A stretch of 64,000 bases of DNA, taken from positions 85,066,049 through 85,130,048 of the forward strand of contig CM028380.1 in the NCBI GenBank assembly GCA_013146195.2. The letters are read 5' to 3'. This DNA comes from Codonopsis lanceolata (lineage: Eukaryota > Streptophyta > Magnoliopsida > Asterales > Campanulaceae). Position 1 is the stretch's first letter. The number at the start of each line of letters is the position of its first letter. The translations under genes were made by a program, and so were the position numbers. The notes under the pieces were generated by a model that was not told where the DNA came from, did not search any database, and was given only the letters and a program-made list of their open reading frames with translations. This document shows positions 12,250 through 24,944 of the stretch, piece by piece.

Positions 12250-12960
12250 ATAATTAAATATCCAACGGCCATTGTTGCATAGACGGAGACGAGGCCGGTA
12301 ATACATTCTTAATGGGAATTTGGGGTAAAGGTGGATCATGGGTCATATCGACTAGAATATTTTTATTGTCTTTAGCCATAACATATGGTTTAGAAAGAGA
12401 AACATTCATGCGATTCTTTCGGCACTCAAAAGCAACATGACCTAATAGTCCACGATGCAAAAAAAATTTCCTTTGAAATTATGCTTGCTAGAAACCATCC
12501 TCCTTCGAAGTACCAAGTTAAATATGTGTTGGAAATTACTTATAAGCATCAAAGTCCATACAAATACTAGCATACATGGAATGAGTTAACGCTAGTGTGC
12601 GATCATCTTCTTGAAAAAACGACCAAAGGAATTCCCAATCCATTAAAAGTATGAAGGAGTGAAACAACAAAGGTAATTGGGGAAGATGAACCCACAGCCA
12701 CACGTGGACCATCCTTTCTTAAGGGAATGTCTGAAGTCTAACGGAACGAGTGAAACATGCAACGTTGAATCATATTGGATTTCTTTGAAAGAGCCTGAAT
12801 CATGTCTTTCTTTGAAGAGAGGTGAACCATGACATGACGAGGATCTAACGTACCAATGATAAAAGACTTGGTCAAGAAGAACTTCACCGGTAAACAAGAA
12901 CAAGCAGCCTTATGGAGGAACACTCGCTTCTTCAGAAACTCCTTTCTAGTCTTCAAGAAT
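12250..12960 (-). pseudogene. Decayed DUF4283/zinc-knuckle ORF (LINE ORF1-like)
   Basis: Read on the minus strand from an ATG at 12956, pieces of a DUF4283-type protein appear in shifting frames. GTLDPRHVMVHLSSKKDM is followed by a TGG-to-TAG break before TSDIPLRKDGPRVAV, then YASICMDFD, and finally a knuckle remnant GLLGHVAFECRK that has lost its first cysteines. The order matches LINE ORF1 at 50282-51661, whose corresponding pieces are KWTPDFRPEVESPIVPVWF, VARVCIEIDL and CSLCHRQGHEDMNC. At least one stop and two frameshifts are present and there is no RT downstream. The CT-rich sequence just upstream (13010-13070) could be an old leader. A domesticated gene is unlikely because the frame is broken. 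Confidence 0.5.
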
Positions 12961-15900
12961 GTGTATTCTTAATGGGGTTTTACAAGAGTAGGTGTTTGGG
13001 TGAGTGTGTGTGTATGAGAGAGAGATAGAGAGTGAGAGACAAATAGAGAGAGAGGGAGAGGAGAGGGCGTTCTACTCCCACCAACAAGCAGAAAAGGGGT
13101 CTTAAAATGGGTAATGGTTTGTAACGTCAAGTACCCACTTGAACATGACACGAAAAAGAAATTGACCAAAATACCCCAAAATGAGTCAACAAGATACAGG
13201 AGCCTATGACTAAAAAAAGAGTGATACACATTCATATTCGTTCTTTCAAAGTTTTTGCTCTTCACTCTCCTCTATGTACCTTGTCATCCTAAATCTACTA
13301 TATATGGACTGAGTTTGGAAGTAGATGGAGGATAACAAATATCAATAGCGAGGCCCATTATATAACTAGCTCTAATAAGATTTCTAATGTTTCAAGCCCA
13401 ATTGATAGTTTCTAACACCTAATATATTATCTATATCTCTCATTACAATTCTTTTGTCCGAAAGTGTTGCTTGCATTTTTAAACATAGATAAATCTATTT
13501 CCAAGTTTTCCAACATAAATAATGTAGACGTTGTGTACAAATCAATCCCAAATCTTACTTATAATCAAAAGTAAGCAAAAATATATAAAATCGAGTAAGG
13601 AAAAGTAATGAAAATGCAATAATTTTCATGCCAAAAAAGCTTACGAGGTTGTTGACAGGTAAGGTGATTTCATGTGTATGGAATCGAAGAAATTTTTTCA
13701 CGTTATTTCCTATTACATTTCCCAGTTATATATATATGTAGGTTTATTACCCACTCTATGCACACACTTATTTTTCTGAATAATTTATCTCATCTCCATC
13801 ATTCTATGCCATTTCAATTGGAATGACATTTTCTTTCGATATGAACTCCTTTGGCATAATCAAATAGGAGAAATGATCTTGTCTCACAGTCTAGATCTAA
13901 ACATCATTTTAAGTAATTGATATTCCTTCCTCATTTTTAAGTAAATATATATCTCATTTCTTAATAAATTATTGAAGTTACTACCTAGTAAATTAGACTC
14001 GAATTCTACTCACTTGGATCTTAACGTTCGTGTGATTTTCATTGTAGATACCAGTAAAATCAAAAGAGAGACAAATCAATACAAATGAAGGTCTGCTTGC
14101 TGTCATGAATGTAAGCTTGGATCTCCTATATGAGCTCTGAAAAAAAATCCCGACATTTGAGGTACACTAGTATTACTGTCATTACCTTTGTGGCTTCTAG
14201 AAATATCTCAGAAACATAGATAAATCGTTGAAAATTTGTATCCCTAATTCACTATTATCAATATTTGTTTGCTCTAGTAATTTATGGAACAATAGATCAT
14301 ATGCATATCTAAATAAGAGATAGTTTTGCATCAAAGATCCCTATTTATGAGTACATACATCAACTTGAAAAGATGTTCTATAAGTCTAACAAGCTATAGA
14401 AAATTTCAAAATAAATGGTATTTGATTGATTAAAATCCACTAGCTTTGACAATTAATTGACATGGAAAGACTAAAATTTAAACGAATGATCTATTTGTCT
14501 TTTTTGCTTTAACTACACGATAATTTTTTTACTGAAATAATCTTTCACGATTATATATCTTCTCAGAGGGAGAAAATAGAGAGCATCAGTAATATCTATG
14601 TACAACACGCAATGACAAATCATCCTAGGAGCAAATATTTTCTGATGTGGAGAGTGGGGTTGCTGATGAGGAAGGTAGCACATAAACATCGTGCTCTCGA
14701 TATCAGCAAGGTTGCTCGTTCGATACACTTTGATTGGAATGTGATAGGAATGACATGTTAATGGACTTACATGAATAATTTTTTTAGAGTAAATTACAAA
14801 TAACTCCCTGAACGACTTGTACGGTTTTTCCCCCTTACCTACCAAAAGAAGATAATGTGGCCATCCCCCCCCCCCAACTACATTGTTTTCATTATTGTAT
14901 CTTTTGTTTAGGCACTGTCATTTAAGTTGACTATAAATGCTCACATTACCATCTTATGGTTTTTTTTACAGCAATATCTTGGTTTAGGCGCTACAATTTA
15001 AGTTGACAAAAAAGTTTCTGCATATATCCCTCGAATTAATCATGCCCAAAATTCCTAGTTCCAACATAAGAATATTAGGGTCCTTTGCATTTCCTCCATT
15101 CTTGAAAAAGATTCATCATTTAATTTTTTGGTCATTTTAAAAATTGTTCACATTCGATTTTTTTCTTTTTGAAATATAAATTTATCATTTTACACTTGAT
15201 TTGATTCACACTTTAATTAATGATCCCACTTATCTATGAGTATCTTAGGAAAAACACACAATACTTAAATATTAATAATAAACTCAATTGTTTTTAGTCT
15301 TCACATGTATCTCGAGTCAAACAAAACAATCTTTTGGGAACAGAAGAAGTATAATGTGTGAATTGCATTTATGATTTCTCTAGGATTGTAGGTGAGAATT
15401 TATTTCTTTTCTATCTTGTTTTGTACTTTTATAGACTAAAACATTGATACATAATCTTTCTAAGAAACAACTTTTAGGAACTTGTTAATAATTCATATTA
15501 CGAAATTACATACATTAAAATTACTTCGTAGCCCCTATTCCTCGATGCATCGATATTGTTCACAGTACAAATAATTTTCTATTATTAACAATAGTGATAA
15601 AAATTCCATAATTTAGGATAATAAATTTCTGTATATGCTTTGATATATATTATGATTAGTTTGTGTCATTGCCCTGCTAATACATAATTATTCCACTTGT
15701 TTTAAATTTAACAATTGATGGGTACAATATTAATTTAAAACGTAAAGAAATAAGAATCGAGTAAATTTCTTATAAGATGGTATTATTAATATAAAAATTG
15801 TAAGACAAAATCAAACTTTCTCACATCTCCACCCACCAATACATGATGAGTCGGGTAATGATGATCCGTTTTTTGTCAAAAAATATTTGTAAAACCATCT

Positions 15901-16671
15901 TACTTATGCTTATGCAATAAGAATCCAAAATTAGAAATTTAAACAACAAATTAGGGAATCAAAAACCACTAAGAATTACTAAAACTAGAAAGTCCAACAG
16001 ATTTACAGGAAAACATATTCGATTTATGTGGTCATATTTGATTTGAAAATTAAGAAGGCATAATTTGAAAATTATAAATCTCAATACCAAAGTGAAAACA
16101 ATCTATAGCTAGGTGCTAAGCATGTTACTATAATTAGTTTATATATCCAACGAACATATAATATAATTAGGTATTCCCTTTTTTTTGTTGACCATTACTA
16201 TCTATGACAAATAATCTTTATTTGTTGTTATAAATAGAAACATATTATGTTTTTGAACTTCTTTTGGATAGTATAAATATTCAAACCATATATCCTTCCG
16301 TTTGTAAAAATTACCCACTTTCATTCCAGACAAAGAGTTCATTATACTATATTGAGATGTTTTTTTTTTAAGTATACTTTAAAAAAATTATGCTTACAAT
16401 TTCTATAATATTTCATCTTTGTCATTCACTTGTTTTGAAATCACATTGCTTGTACTTAAGTACTAGATTTTGTACACGTGCCTATGGCACAATGTCAATG
16501 TGAACGTGATCAGTGTATGAAGCGAGCATGAGGTCGGATCAATGTAAACTATACAAAAAAAGACGACATTCCAAAAACTAAAAAAATAACACATTATTGG
16601 CTTTAAACATTTGTAACACATCGAAAAAAGTCTAATTAAACGTGCAAAAGCATTCTCTCTCCCACACGCAC
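12961..16671. other. AT-rich intergenic sequence with simple repeats
   Basis: No gene is supported. It contains a GA/CT-rich microsatellite at about 13005-13070, a long C run near 14866-14876, and a roughly 36-bp imperfect direct repeat (TTTAGGCACTGTCATTTAAG, then TTTAGGCGCTACAATTTAAG) near 14910 and 14985. The short frames at 14513-14845 and 16463-16753 look accidental. It is the left flank of the solo LTR inserted at 16672. Confidence 0.4.
15773..15902. mobile_element. Possible miniature inverted-repeat element
   Basis: TAAGATGGT at 15773-15781 is mirrored by ACCATCTTA at 15894-15902. They enclose about 110 bp of AT-rich, noncoding DNA. No clear target duplication is visible, so this could be a chance palindrome. 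Confidence 0.25.
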
Positions 16672-19562
16672 TGTAAGACCCCGAACCTTTGTGTATTTGA
16701 CTTTCTTGTGTTGCATGCTTTGTTGTTAATGCCTTGAGTGTTCGTCTTAGCATGTTAGCACTTAACTAGGTCTCATTGGAGTCTTAGTACATTGCATATA
16801 TAACTTATAATGTTCATCTTGATCATAGTATGCTTGGTTGAAAGTTTAGAAGCTTTGTTGCTTCGTTTGAGTCTTAGGGTTTCTCGTGTTTGCCTTCGTT
16901 GCTTGTATTGTTTGTGCTTTCAACTAGCGAGAAGTTCATTTAAGTGTACTAGTATTTCTCATGCTTGCACAATCAATGTTCATAGATTTGTTGCATTTGG
17001 AAATAAGATGACCAAAATATCACTTCACAGATTCAGTCCTGTTTTTGGGCGAACTTCCGGAAAATTCTGGTACCAATATACTAAAGATAATTTTCTAAAA
17101 CTTTAGTATGTTTTACCTAAATATGTTAGGATACTCCCTGTAAAATATGGTATTTTTCCAAGGTGTATAAGTACCTCATTTAGGTCTTGACTTACGGCTG
17201 TTCCAGAATTCTGTTTTCAGGAAATCCGCTTCTGTACTCGAACTTGTAGTAGCCATATTTTGATGAATATAAGTCCAAATTGAGTAATTTAAAAGGCTAA
17301 ACTATCGTTTAAAGAGTCTAGTTTCATAAAAATAATAATAACCATATTTGGAGGTGTGAGATATTTATGGTCTATTTTACAAGATTGAATGTCTGTTTTC
17401 CAGATTTTGGGTTTTTGACTTGTTCTGGTTGAAGACCCCCTTGCCCCTTGCCCCTTGTCCAAAGTCCGACCATTTCAGCCTAGAATACCATTTTTGACTT
17501 TAGTCAAACCCTTCTAAACCCATGGATCAATCCTTATCAAAGGCCATCCTCCCTCAGCCAATAGAAAGGCTTATAAGCCCCCTTCACTTGGATTAGGGTC
17601 TAAATGGTAAGTATATAAACCATTTTCAGCCAAATTCAGCCATTTTTGATCAACAATAACTAGAGAATCAGAGCTTCATCCACCATTTTCGTCCATGGAG
17701 GTCACCCTAACTTGAAAGACCATTTCCCAGAGTTCCGGTGGTCCGATCGGCGATCCGAGACCGCCAAATCGAAGCCCTTGATCTCCTCTACAACAATCCT
17801 TGCTTTGATCATCCATTCATCCATTAATCTTAGGACTAAGGTACGTTGACAATTCCCTGAGATTTTCATGTTCAATAAAATGACATGACCCCTTCATTAT
17901 AGTCGCTCTATTGATGATTATGAACATCTTTTGTGAAGACAAATCCTCCAATTCAACCTAAGAAATATGAGTAGGATTTTATGAATTCTTATTGAAGTTG
18001 TGATTTTGAATTTTTGCAAAGCATGAATGTTGTTTATAATGAGCTTAGGAACAACTCTTGTGAAAGATTATGTTTCAATTCAAGGTTTAACAAAATCTCT
18101 GATTCTAGGGTTTGAAACTCGGGATTGTGTTTAAGGCTAGTTTAAGATCATGAACGGCCTAGTTATCGAGTTCTAAATGAAAGGAGAACATAGGAAAGGG
18201 CAATGTGATGCATATAGTATCAATGCTCTATTTGGTTGAATTTTAGTAAAACTCACCGGAGTTGAGATTAAGGAGTTATTGAACAATACCGACTCCACAT
18301 TCAATCCCTACAACGTTTGTAGTGCGTTAGACTAATATATTAGCTTACGTGACTTTGGGATGGATTGAAGGGCATGTTGGATATGAGTGATTATAAGACT
18401 CGATCGAGTTCTTATGTGGTTTATGTGATTGTGTGAAGCAAATGCACAATTGAGAGCATGTTGTAGAATGATGTATCTACTTGACAGGTTCAATTTGCTC
18501 TGGTCGAATTCCTACTTGATTCTTTAATGAGTAAAAACACCTACTTGTTGAATAATGAATTTAAGGACTATTCTATGAGAAGATTGGGATTGTGGCTTTC
18601 TTAGTAATCTATACATGGAGTCTACTTGTATAAGTCGCTAGGATGACCATGTTGTTATCTATGACTCACCGGTATGGTTTGACCTTACGGGTTATTACCG
18701 CTCTAGTGTTGCTTAAGTCTTTGACTACCATCGACTTTTGTGTTATTGAATGAGTTACTACTCTAGGAAGAGTTTAGCAAATGGCTTCATGATCCGAGAC
18801 TAACGGAGTTGTCTTGGATAGTACTTAATGGACTGATGGTTAAGTTGTGACTCTGTTGAATTTCATAGGTGAATATGGAATACTGTGTATATTTTATATT
18901 ATGACTAAATGCATGATTTCCTACCTTGTCAAGAATTGATTCTTCTATGTGTTTCTATGATATGACTTATGAGCATATTGAATGTATTTGCCTTCGTGCC
19001 TGATCTGTTCTATAGTTAATGAATTGTGGTGAACTTGGATTCTACTATTAAGTGGAATTATGAATCAAAATTGAACTAAGCTTGATTTCACAATAATCAA
19101 CTTGGGCTTCCCTTATATAATTGACTTGGGACTTGAACTAAGATTCCTAAATGGAATGAGAACCTTGCTATGCCTCAAACGAGAACATAGAAAAGAGTCT
19201 TGGAACACATATAGTGTTCAAACTCTTTTTGGTTGGAATTGTAGTAAAGACGCAACGGAGTCGAGTGAAGGAACAATTGAACCTTAAGAGAATCGTGGTG
19301 AGATCCTATGACAATTATATTCCAGTTGACTAGATTACTAGCTTTTGGGACTTGAATTGAATAGAGTGAACAAACTTGGCACTTATGATTTAGAGACTCA
19401 AATGAGTTCCTATTGTGGTTTTGTGATTTATGTAACAATGTGCATAATCGTATGAGTTTAGTAGGTCATTATATCTACTTGAGAATTAGCAAGTAAACAT
19501 CTACTTGTGCATTGCATATAAATCCAGCTGGCATTATTTGAGTTTTCATGATGATGGTGGGA

Positions 19563-19659
19563 CGATGCATTGTCTTCACGAATTATGGGATTCGTGGTTG
19601 CAATATATCGCCGTACCGGATTCCGGTTTCACACACACCTCCACTGCTAGCTACAGTGG
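19563..19659 (+). other. Two-hairpin block in the family C LTR
   Basis: Outer arms CGATGCATTG (19563-19572) and CAATATATCG (19601-19610) enclose inner arms CACGAAT (19577-19583) and ATTCGTG (19590-19596). A second hairpin pairs CCACTG (19641-19646) with CAGTGG (19654-19659). It is equivalent in position and shape to the blocks in families A and B. Confidence 0.5.
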
Positions 19660-19747
19660 GGAAGTAGCCCCCTTTGTCATAAACAATTGAGCACATTGGC
19701 TAGTGCTATTTTCCTGAGTAGAGAGCTCAGACCCGAGAACAGAGCTC

Positions 19748-20703
19748 TGTGAGAACCCAAACCCATTACTTGTATAAAATCATTATAACATGCTTAACGT
19801 ATACCTTAACATGTTAGAGAGTTCATATTGTTCATATCATGCTTGCATTAGGTTGGTTACGATCATAGTCGTTTGAATGTGTTCTATGCGTTGCATGCTT
19901 TGTCGTTAATGCTTTGAGTATTCATCTTAGCATGTTTGCACTTAAATAAGTCCCATTGGAGTCTTAGTACCTTACATATATGACTTATAACATTAATCTT
20001 GATCATAGTATGCATGGTTGAGAGTTTAGAAGCATTGTTGCTTCGTTTGAGCCTTAGGGTCTCTCGGGATTGCCTTAGTTGCTTGTATTGTTTGTGATTT
20101 CAACTTGCGAGAAGTTCATCCAGGACCGTCTCATCGAGGTTGATCGTCTACTCTTTATCGTGATCGTTCGCCTAGAGGTGGTAGCGTTGGCTTTTGGTTT
20201 CTTTTTTTGGCAAGGACGCTTGGGTTAAAGCAAGTCATTTAGACTTCGCTTGGGAATGTGTAATTGTAGTAGCTTGTACTTGTTGTAGACTAAGACTAAT
20301 AGTACTACTTATGTTTCTAGTTGTTTGCCGGCACTTGTAGGCCGAGCCTTGCTTGCATGTATTGGTTCACTCGTTAAGACATCCGCTGAGCATCCCATTA
20401 GCTCTTATTTACTTTTGTAGTTTCTTCGGCGTGTTTAACCGTTGAGGTGTTTATATATTAGCATGAAATGTTTAGTTGTTGGGTTCCGGTTGTAAATTCG
20501 CCGATGACTTGGTTTACTTGCTATTAACTGTTATATCAGGTTCTAAAGTTTTAAATTATTCCATCTTTTTAATGCCGAGTTGTACTGCGTGTCCAATGTT
20601 GTGTCACGTCAGTTTTGATAACTGAGTCCTTGCATGAATTGTAGTCCTTATTTGGATGACACGACCCGCGATTCCTCCTCGGGGTCGGGGTCGGGTTGTC
20701 ACA
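19748..20703 (+). mobile_element. Nested mosaic solo LTR, 956 bp (AGCTC target duplication)
   Basis: It begins TGTGAGAACCC and ends GGGTTGTCACA. Perfect AGCTC duplications lie at 19743-19747 and 20704-20708. Its first 370 bp match the U3 of family C (compare 16690-16940 and 24945-25310). From about 20205 on it matches the end of the family A LTR instead, for example TTGTTGGGTTCCGG and CGCCGATGACTTG, and the TATA/intron part is missing. It therefore looks like a recombinant, internally deleted LTR that was still able to insert before becoming solo. Confidence 0.88.
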
Positions 20704-20884
20704 AGCTCAGTACTTTGATACCTGAACACAGGTATCATTGGCACGATATGATTAACAGTTGTGATTGCAGGAGCAATACGACGACAGTGATTTGGTATCT
20801 TCTCTATCCCTTACGTGGCTTCCTATAGGCACTTATGTGACAACAAACTGTTAGTTGACCATGAGATCTTATTGACCATGTTTG

Positions 20885-21130
20885 TATTGGCTGATGTTAT
20901 ATGAGAGATTTTATATGTATATATAGAGATATGCATACTTGTATATGAGATATATATGAAAGACTTGATGTGTATATATATAGATATGCACACTTATGCA
21001 TGATGATTGAATGGGAGATTTGATATGTATATATAGAGATATACATACAGATATAGGTGTATATATATATAAACATGCACCCTTACACGTGGTAACAGTG
21101 TGAATAGCTTGATTCGTATATATAATGATA
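20885..21130. repeat. AT-rich minisatellite, period about 60 bp
   Basis: Copies of a unit containing ATATGTATATATAGAGATAT recur at about 20907, 20967 and 21026, with a weaker copy near 21110. It lies inside the putative intron of the family C LTR, at the place where family B has its 58-bp array. Confidence 0.5.
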
Positions 21131-22132
21131 TGTATACTTGCATATGATGTTTTGTGGGAACTACCTTCTAATTCATTTGATTTGTGTGTGAACAGGGAAC
21201 TACACCCTGGTTCATTTGGACGGTTTAGTAAGTAAGAAGGAGTGGATATCTTGTGGGGTATCGAAACGATATGACGCCTCTTTATGGGTTTTTTCTGTCA
21301 TATATAAAATGACACCCTGGTTATGTTTATGTTACATAATTATATGTTGCATATATATTGTAGTAGCGTACTGGGTCATTATGACTCATCTCGTACTTGT
21401 TTTTAGATTGTGACTGTAGCAGGGCACAGCAGGTCGATAGATCGTGTGGTTCGTGCTTGTAGCAGCCGACTTTCCCGAGTAGCAGCATGTGGAGTCTTGT
21501 TCCTTTTTAGCATTGTCATTGATTTCATGTACTTTGCTATTCTTGTGAGATCGACATTTTGTAAAGTTATTTAGACTTTATAGTCGGGTAGAATACTTAA
21601 GTATTTGTATTGGTTTTTTTCTTGTGCCGACATGTTGTGTCGTGCCTTGTTTGTGGTTTTAGTATTTATTTCAGTTGTCTCCCGGTCACGCAGTAGCTTT
21701 GGGGGAATTTCCTTATTCTAGTTTTTATAGTTGTTGGTTGACCCCGGTATGCTTTAGTCGTTGGGTAATTGTTATATCAGGTTGGTTCTTTGTTGAAACG
21801 CCGGCCTGGAGTGCCGATGGTTTGATTAGTGTCTGCAATGTTGCGGGACGCGAGTTTTTTTTTTCCTCCTTTGAGGGATAATGTCTCTCTTGGTTTCATT
21901 GATGTTGGTTTCGAGCTTCATAGCTTGGGACTTCTTTTTTATATTGCTTCCGCTGATTCAATTTTTGAAATACCGTGTTTTAGTGCGGTGTTATGTTCAT
22001 ATTTAGAGCGAGTTTGCTCGACTGTTTGTCTAGCACTACTGTTTATCAAGTGCTTGTCCTCTTATTAAGTTAGTTCCAGCGGCACGACCTTGGGATTTTG
22101 TGTTCGAATCCGAGTCGGGTCGTTACACGCAC

Positions 22133-23640
22133 ACCAATCATACACATGTTAATTGAAATAAACTTAAAAATAAAATCTCAACAAACAAAAATCATAAAAT
22201 AAATTAAATGAGACAGAGTGAACACACAAAAGATTATTCGAAATCGAAATTGAAATCACAAAGATTTCAGACCAATAAGGGAAACTTAACACAATTTTTT
22301 TTTTAAAGAAATAAATAAAAATAAAAATATTTAAAATTACAACGTCACAAACAATTTTTTTCTGAAAATAAATTTAGGTTGGATAAAAATTAAATTGATT
22401 CAGTTAATTTCCATAAAAACTATTAAAAACTACAAATCCTAGTAAAACAGTAAAACAATAAATCTTAGTTAGATAACCCAAAAGAAGTTGGATAATTTCT
22501 ATCGTAACACACGTATAATCCAAGGCTTATTGTAATATAGATTTTTGTAAATAAAGACAACTCCAATCGAATTAATATATCTTTTTTAATAATAAGACTT
22601 TTCAAACGTGGACTTCTTAATAAAATGGAGAGAATTGTTCATTATTTCCTTTAAGACGGTTCCAAGAAAACTATTTACTTTGAAATCTTTCTTTTATGAA
22701 AGTTACTTCTACCATTTTAAATTGACTAGCCCCTCTCTCACATGAGAATTTTTTAAAATACATGCTAAAGTAATATCTATAATAGAGTCGATTATTTAAT
22801 TTTTATTATTTTGTGTTGGTTAAAAAAGACGGGTTTTTTTTAATGGATGGATAACATTTAGGGGAATAAGTCAAAGAAAAGTATTGTTCACTCATGTCAT
22901 ATAAAATCTTTAAATAGGTGTGTAAGCTATGATTAAGGTCAAATATGATTAATAAGTTAAATTAATTGGTGTTTTGTACCATTTGCGGGTCTAGACTAAT
23001 AATTCATGTTATCCGGATAAGATCCTTATCGCCTTTCTAATTATACTAAAGGATTGGGTAATATTATTAACACAATTGTTTATAAACCATTCAAATCTTT
23101 CATATTTTTTCAATGTGGGATAACCCACTTCCAACACTTCAAATGTCCTACTTTAAACTTTTATAACTTATTCATCTGATATCCGTATTGAACAAATAAA
23201 TATATTATTCTTATGTTTTCACGGAGAAGAACATAATTCCACAATTATCATAGTCATTATATAAACGACTCATAAATAAATTAGTGCCTTCAGAGCCCCT
23301 ATTTACTTCACTTAAAAACACTAATTTTCGAATACTAGTTACCTAGTTAATATGTATAGCCTTAAAATTATTTATTATTTTTTTGTTTCTCTTAATTATT
23401 GAGAACATTTCTTGTTAATTTCATTTATCAACTTTACAAATTCATCTTTACTTTACAAACTACTAAATCTTCAGTGGATTGATGCCTTTCCTTAATGAGA
23501 TTCCTTCTGAGATGAGTTTATCACAACCAATGAGTGGGCTAAATGATCCAGAGGTATGGTTTTCTCTATATTTAGTTTTTGCTCTCTTTTTTCATTTGTT
23601 CTAAAAAAAAGGGGAATTTTGTTTTTCTCTCTTAGTGCTA
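22133..23640. other. AT-rich intergenic sequence
   Basis: This is the right flank of the family C solo LTR. It has no frame over 60 codons and no recognisable domain. Poly-T and poly-A runs are frequent. Confidence 0.4.
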
Positions 23641-23649
23641 GGAACCATT

Positions 23650-24120
23650 CCTTGTCAATTTATTTATGTAACACCCTTTAACAATCAGCACCTAGGTGAA
23701 CTAGACCCGTGTCATTTTCTTTATGCAATGCCTATGCCTAGCAACCCTTATGATTTTGTTTATGTAACGCCTCAAACATTGGACCACTAAGCACTTAATC
23801 AGACCACTCTCATTACTTCATACAATACCAAACGCCCCAGGTGGCAAACCTAATAATTCACCTAACTTTTTCAGTGGCTAACCTAAAAATGCACCTAACT
23901 AGACATGTTATAGGCTCGTAATCCTAGTCATTTTGTTTATATAACGCCCCATTGGTTGGCAACCCTTACTATTTCGTTTAGGAAATGACCTAGAAACTAG
24001 CTAGCGACCTTTAGTAATTTGTTGAACCAATGCCCTAGTGTTGGCAACCCTTGTCATTTTGTTTATGTAATGCCTAGACACTAGTTGGTAACATTTGTCA
24101 TTTTGTTTATGTTTGCCCAC
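23650..24120. repeat. Degenerate minisatellite, unit about 40 bp
   Basis: Variants of GTCATTTTGTTTATGTAACG followed by CC and often GGCAACCCTT recur at about 23712, 23748, 23928, 23967, 24012, 24050 and 24089. Spacing is 36-45 bp where the array is intact. It lies just upstream of the Athila-like leader and may be part of that element's LTR. Confidence 0.5.
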
Positions 24121-24944
24121 CTTTGTGTTAAATTAAGTCTATCGATCCACGACAGCGATAAGTTAAATTTGGCTTCTTATGTTCTTGCTCTTTAGTTATA
24201 TCTTCGGTTGAATTATTGGACGGAGACGAAAATATAATTCAACGTAGTGACACTAAGTTTGCAAATCATGGACACATAGCATACCACTCTTTTCCTTCGT
24301 GAACGAACCCAAGGTAGAGTGATTCATATATTAGACCAACGAGCATTAGAGTAAATCTTCACAAATTGTGTTTGTTGTTTTCAATAAACTGCTGCCAATT
24401 AATTCCTTGGATTACTAGTAGAATAATTTAGTTTAATTAATTTAGATAAAATCAACCAACCCCCCTTAGTTAATAATTGTTACATTTTTACTCCCTTAAA
24501 TTGCTTCTTGTCTCTATGGTTCAACCCTTACTTTCCAATCACTATACTCTATATTGATTCGTACACTTGCGAAATAAATAAATAAGACATAAGGTTTTTA
24601 GCACTGTTGTCGGGGACAAGCTAGCCTCTAGCTAGTATATTAGGTAATGTTTTATAAAAATATTTTAAATTTAATTAGTAATCTCTTTGATTGTGCATTG
24701 TATGCACGATCGAAGATCTCTAAATCCTACTCTGGAAAATTTAAACGATAATGCAAATAATGTAGGAAGAGCTCCTAATAATCGTGTTAATCCAGGCCTA
24801 GTGAACATGTAAGATCCTTTGGTTGATCCTCCAATAGATAATCCACCGCCGATAAATCAGCAAGTGGTAGAAGAACCCCAAACATCGTTGTTGCAAACGA
24901 CCAAAGAAAAATGAATGATTATGCACGTCCCATGTTAGATGCTA
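24121..24944 (+). mobile_element. Athila-like 5' end: LTR end, primer site and start of gag
   Basis: GCACTGTTGTCGGGGAC at 24601 resembles the tRNA-Asp primer site of Athila/Tat elements (GCGCCGTTGCCGGGGA). A gag-like frame starts with ATG at 24702 (MHDRRSLNP) and is stopped at 24810. Further pieces (DPLVDPPIDNPPP, MNDYARPML) follow until the family C LTR cuts it at 24945. The upstream phrase GTGAACGAACCCAAG near 24300 also occurs near 61158, in the related element at 60169-62977. Confidence 0.55.

Larger units (their letters stand above)
16672..22127 (+). mobile_element. Solo LTR, family C (CGCAC target duplication), with a nested LTR
   Basis: It begins TGTAAGACCCCGAACC and ends GAGTCGGGTCGTTACA. 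It is flanked by perfect CGCAC duplications at 16667-16671 and 22128-22132. After removing the nested LTR at 19748-20703 and its duplication, the LTR is about 4.5 kb. It has a TATA box GTATATAAAC at 17611-17620 and a donor-like CTAAG/GTACGT at 17841. The two-hairpin block is at 19563-19659. An acceptor-like TTGTTTTTAG ends at 21406. U3 has three CCCCTTG repeats near 17440. The frames between 19102 and 22068 are LTR sequence, not genes. The lack of any gag or pol makes it a solo LTR. Confidence 0.85.
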
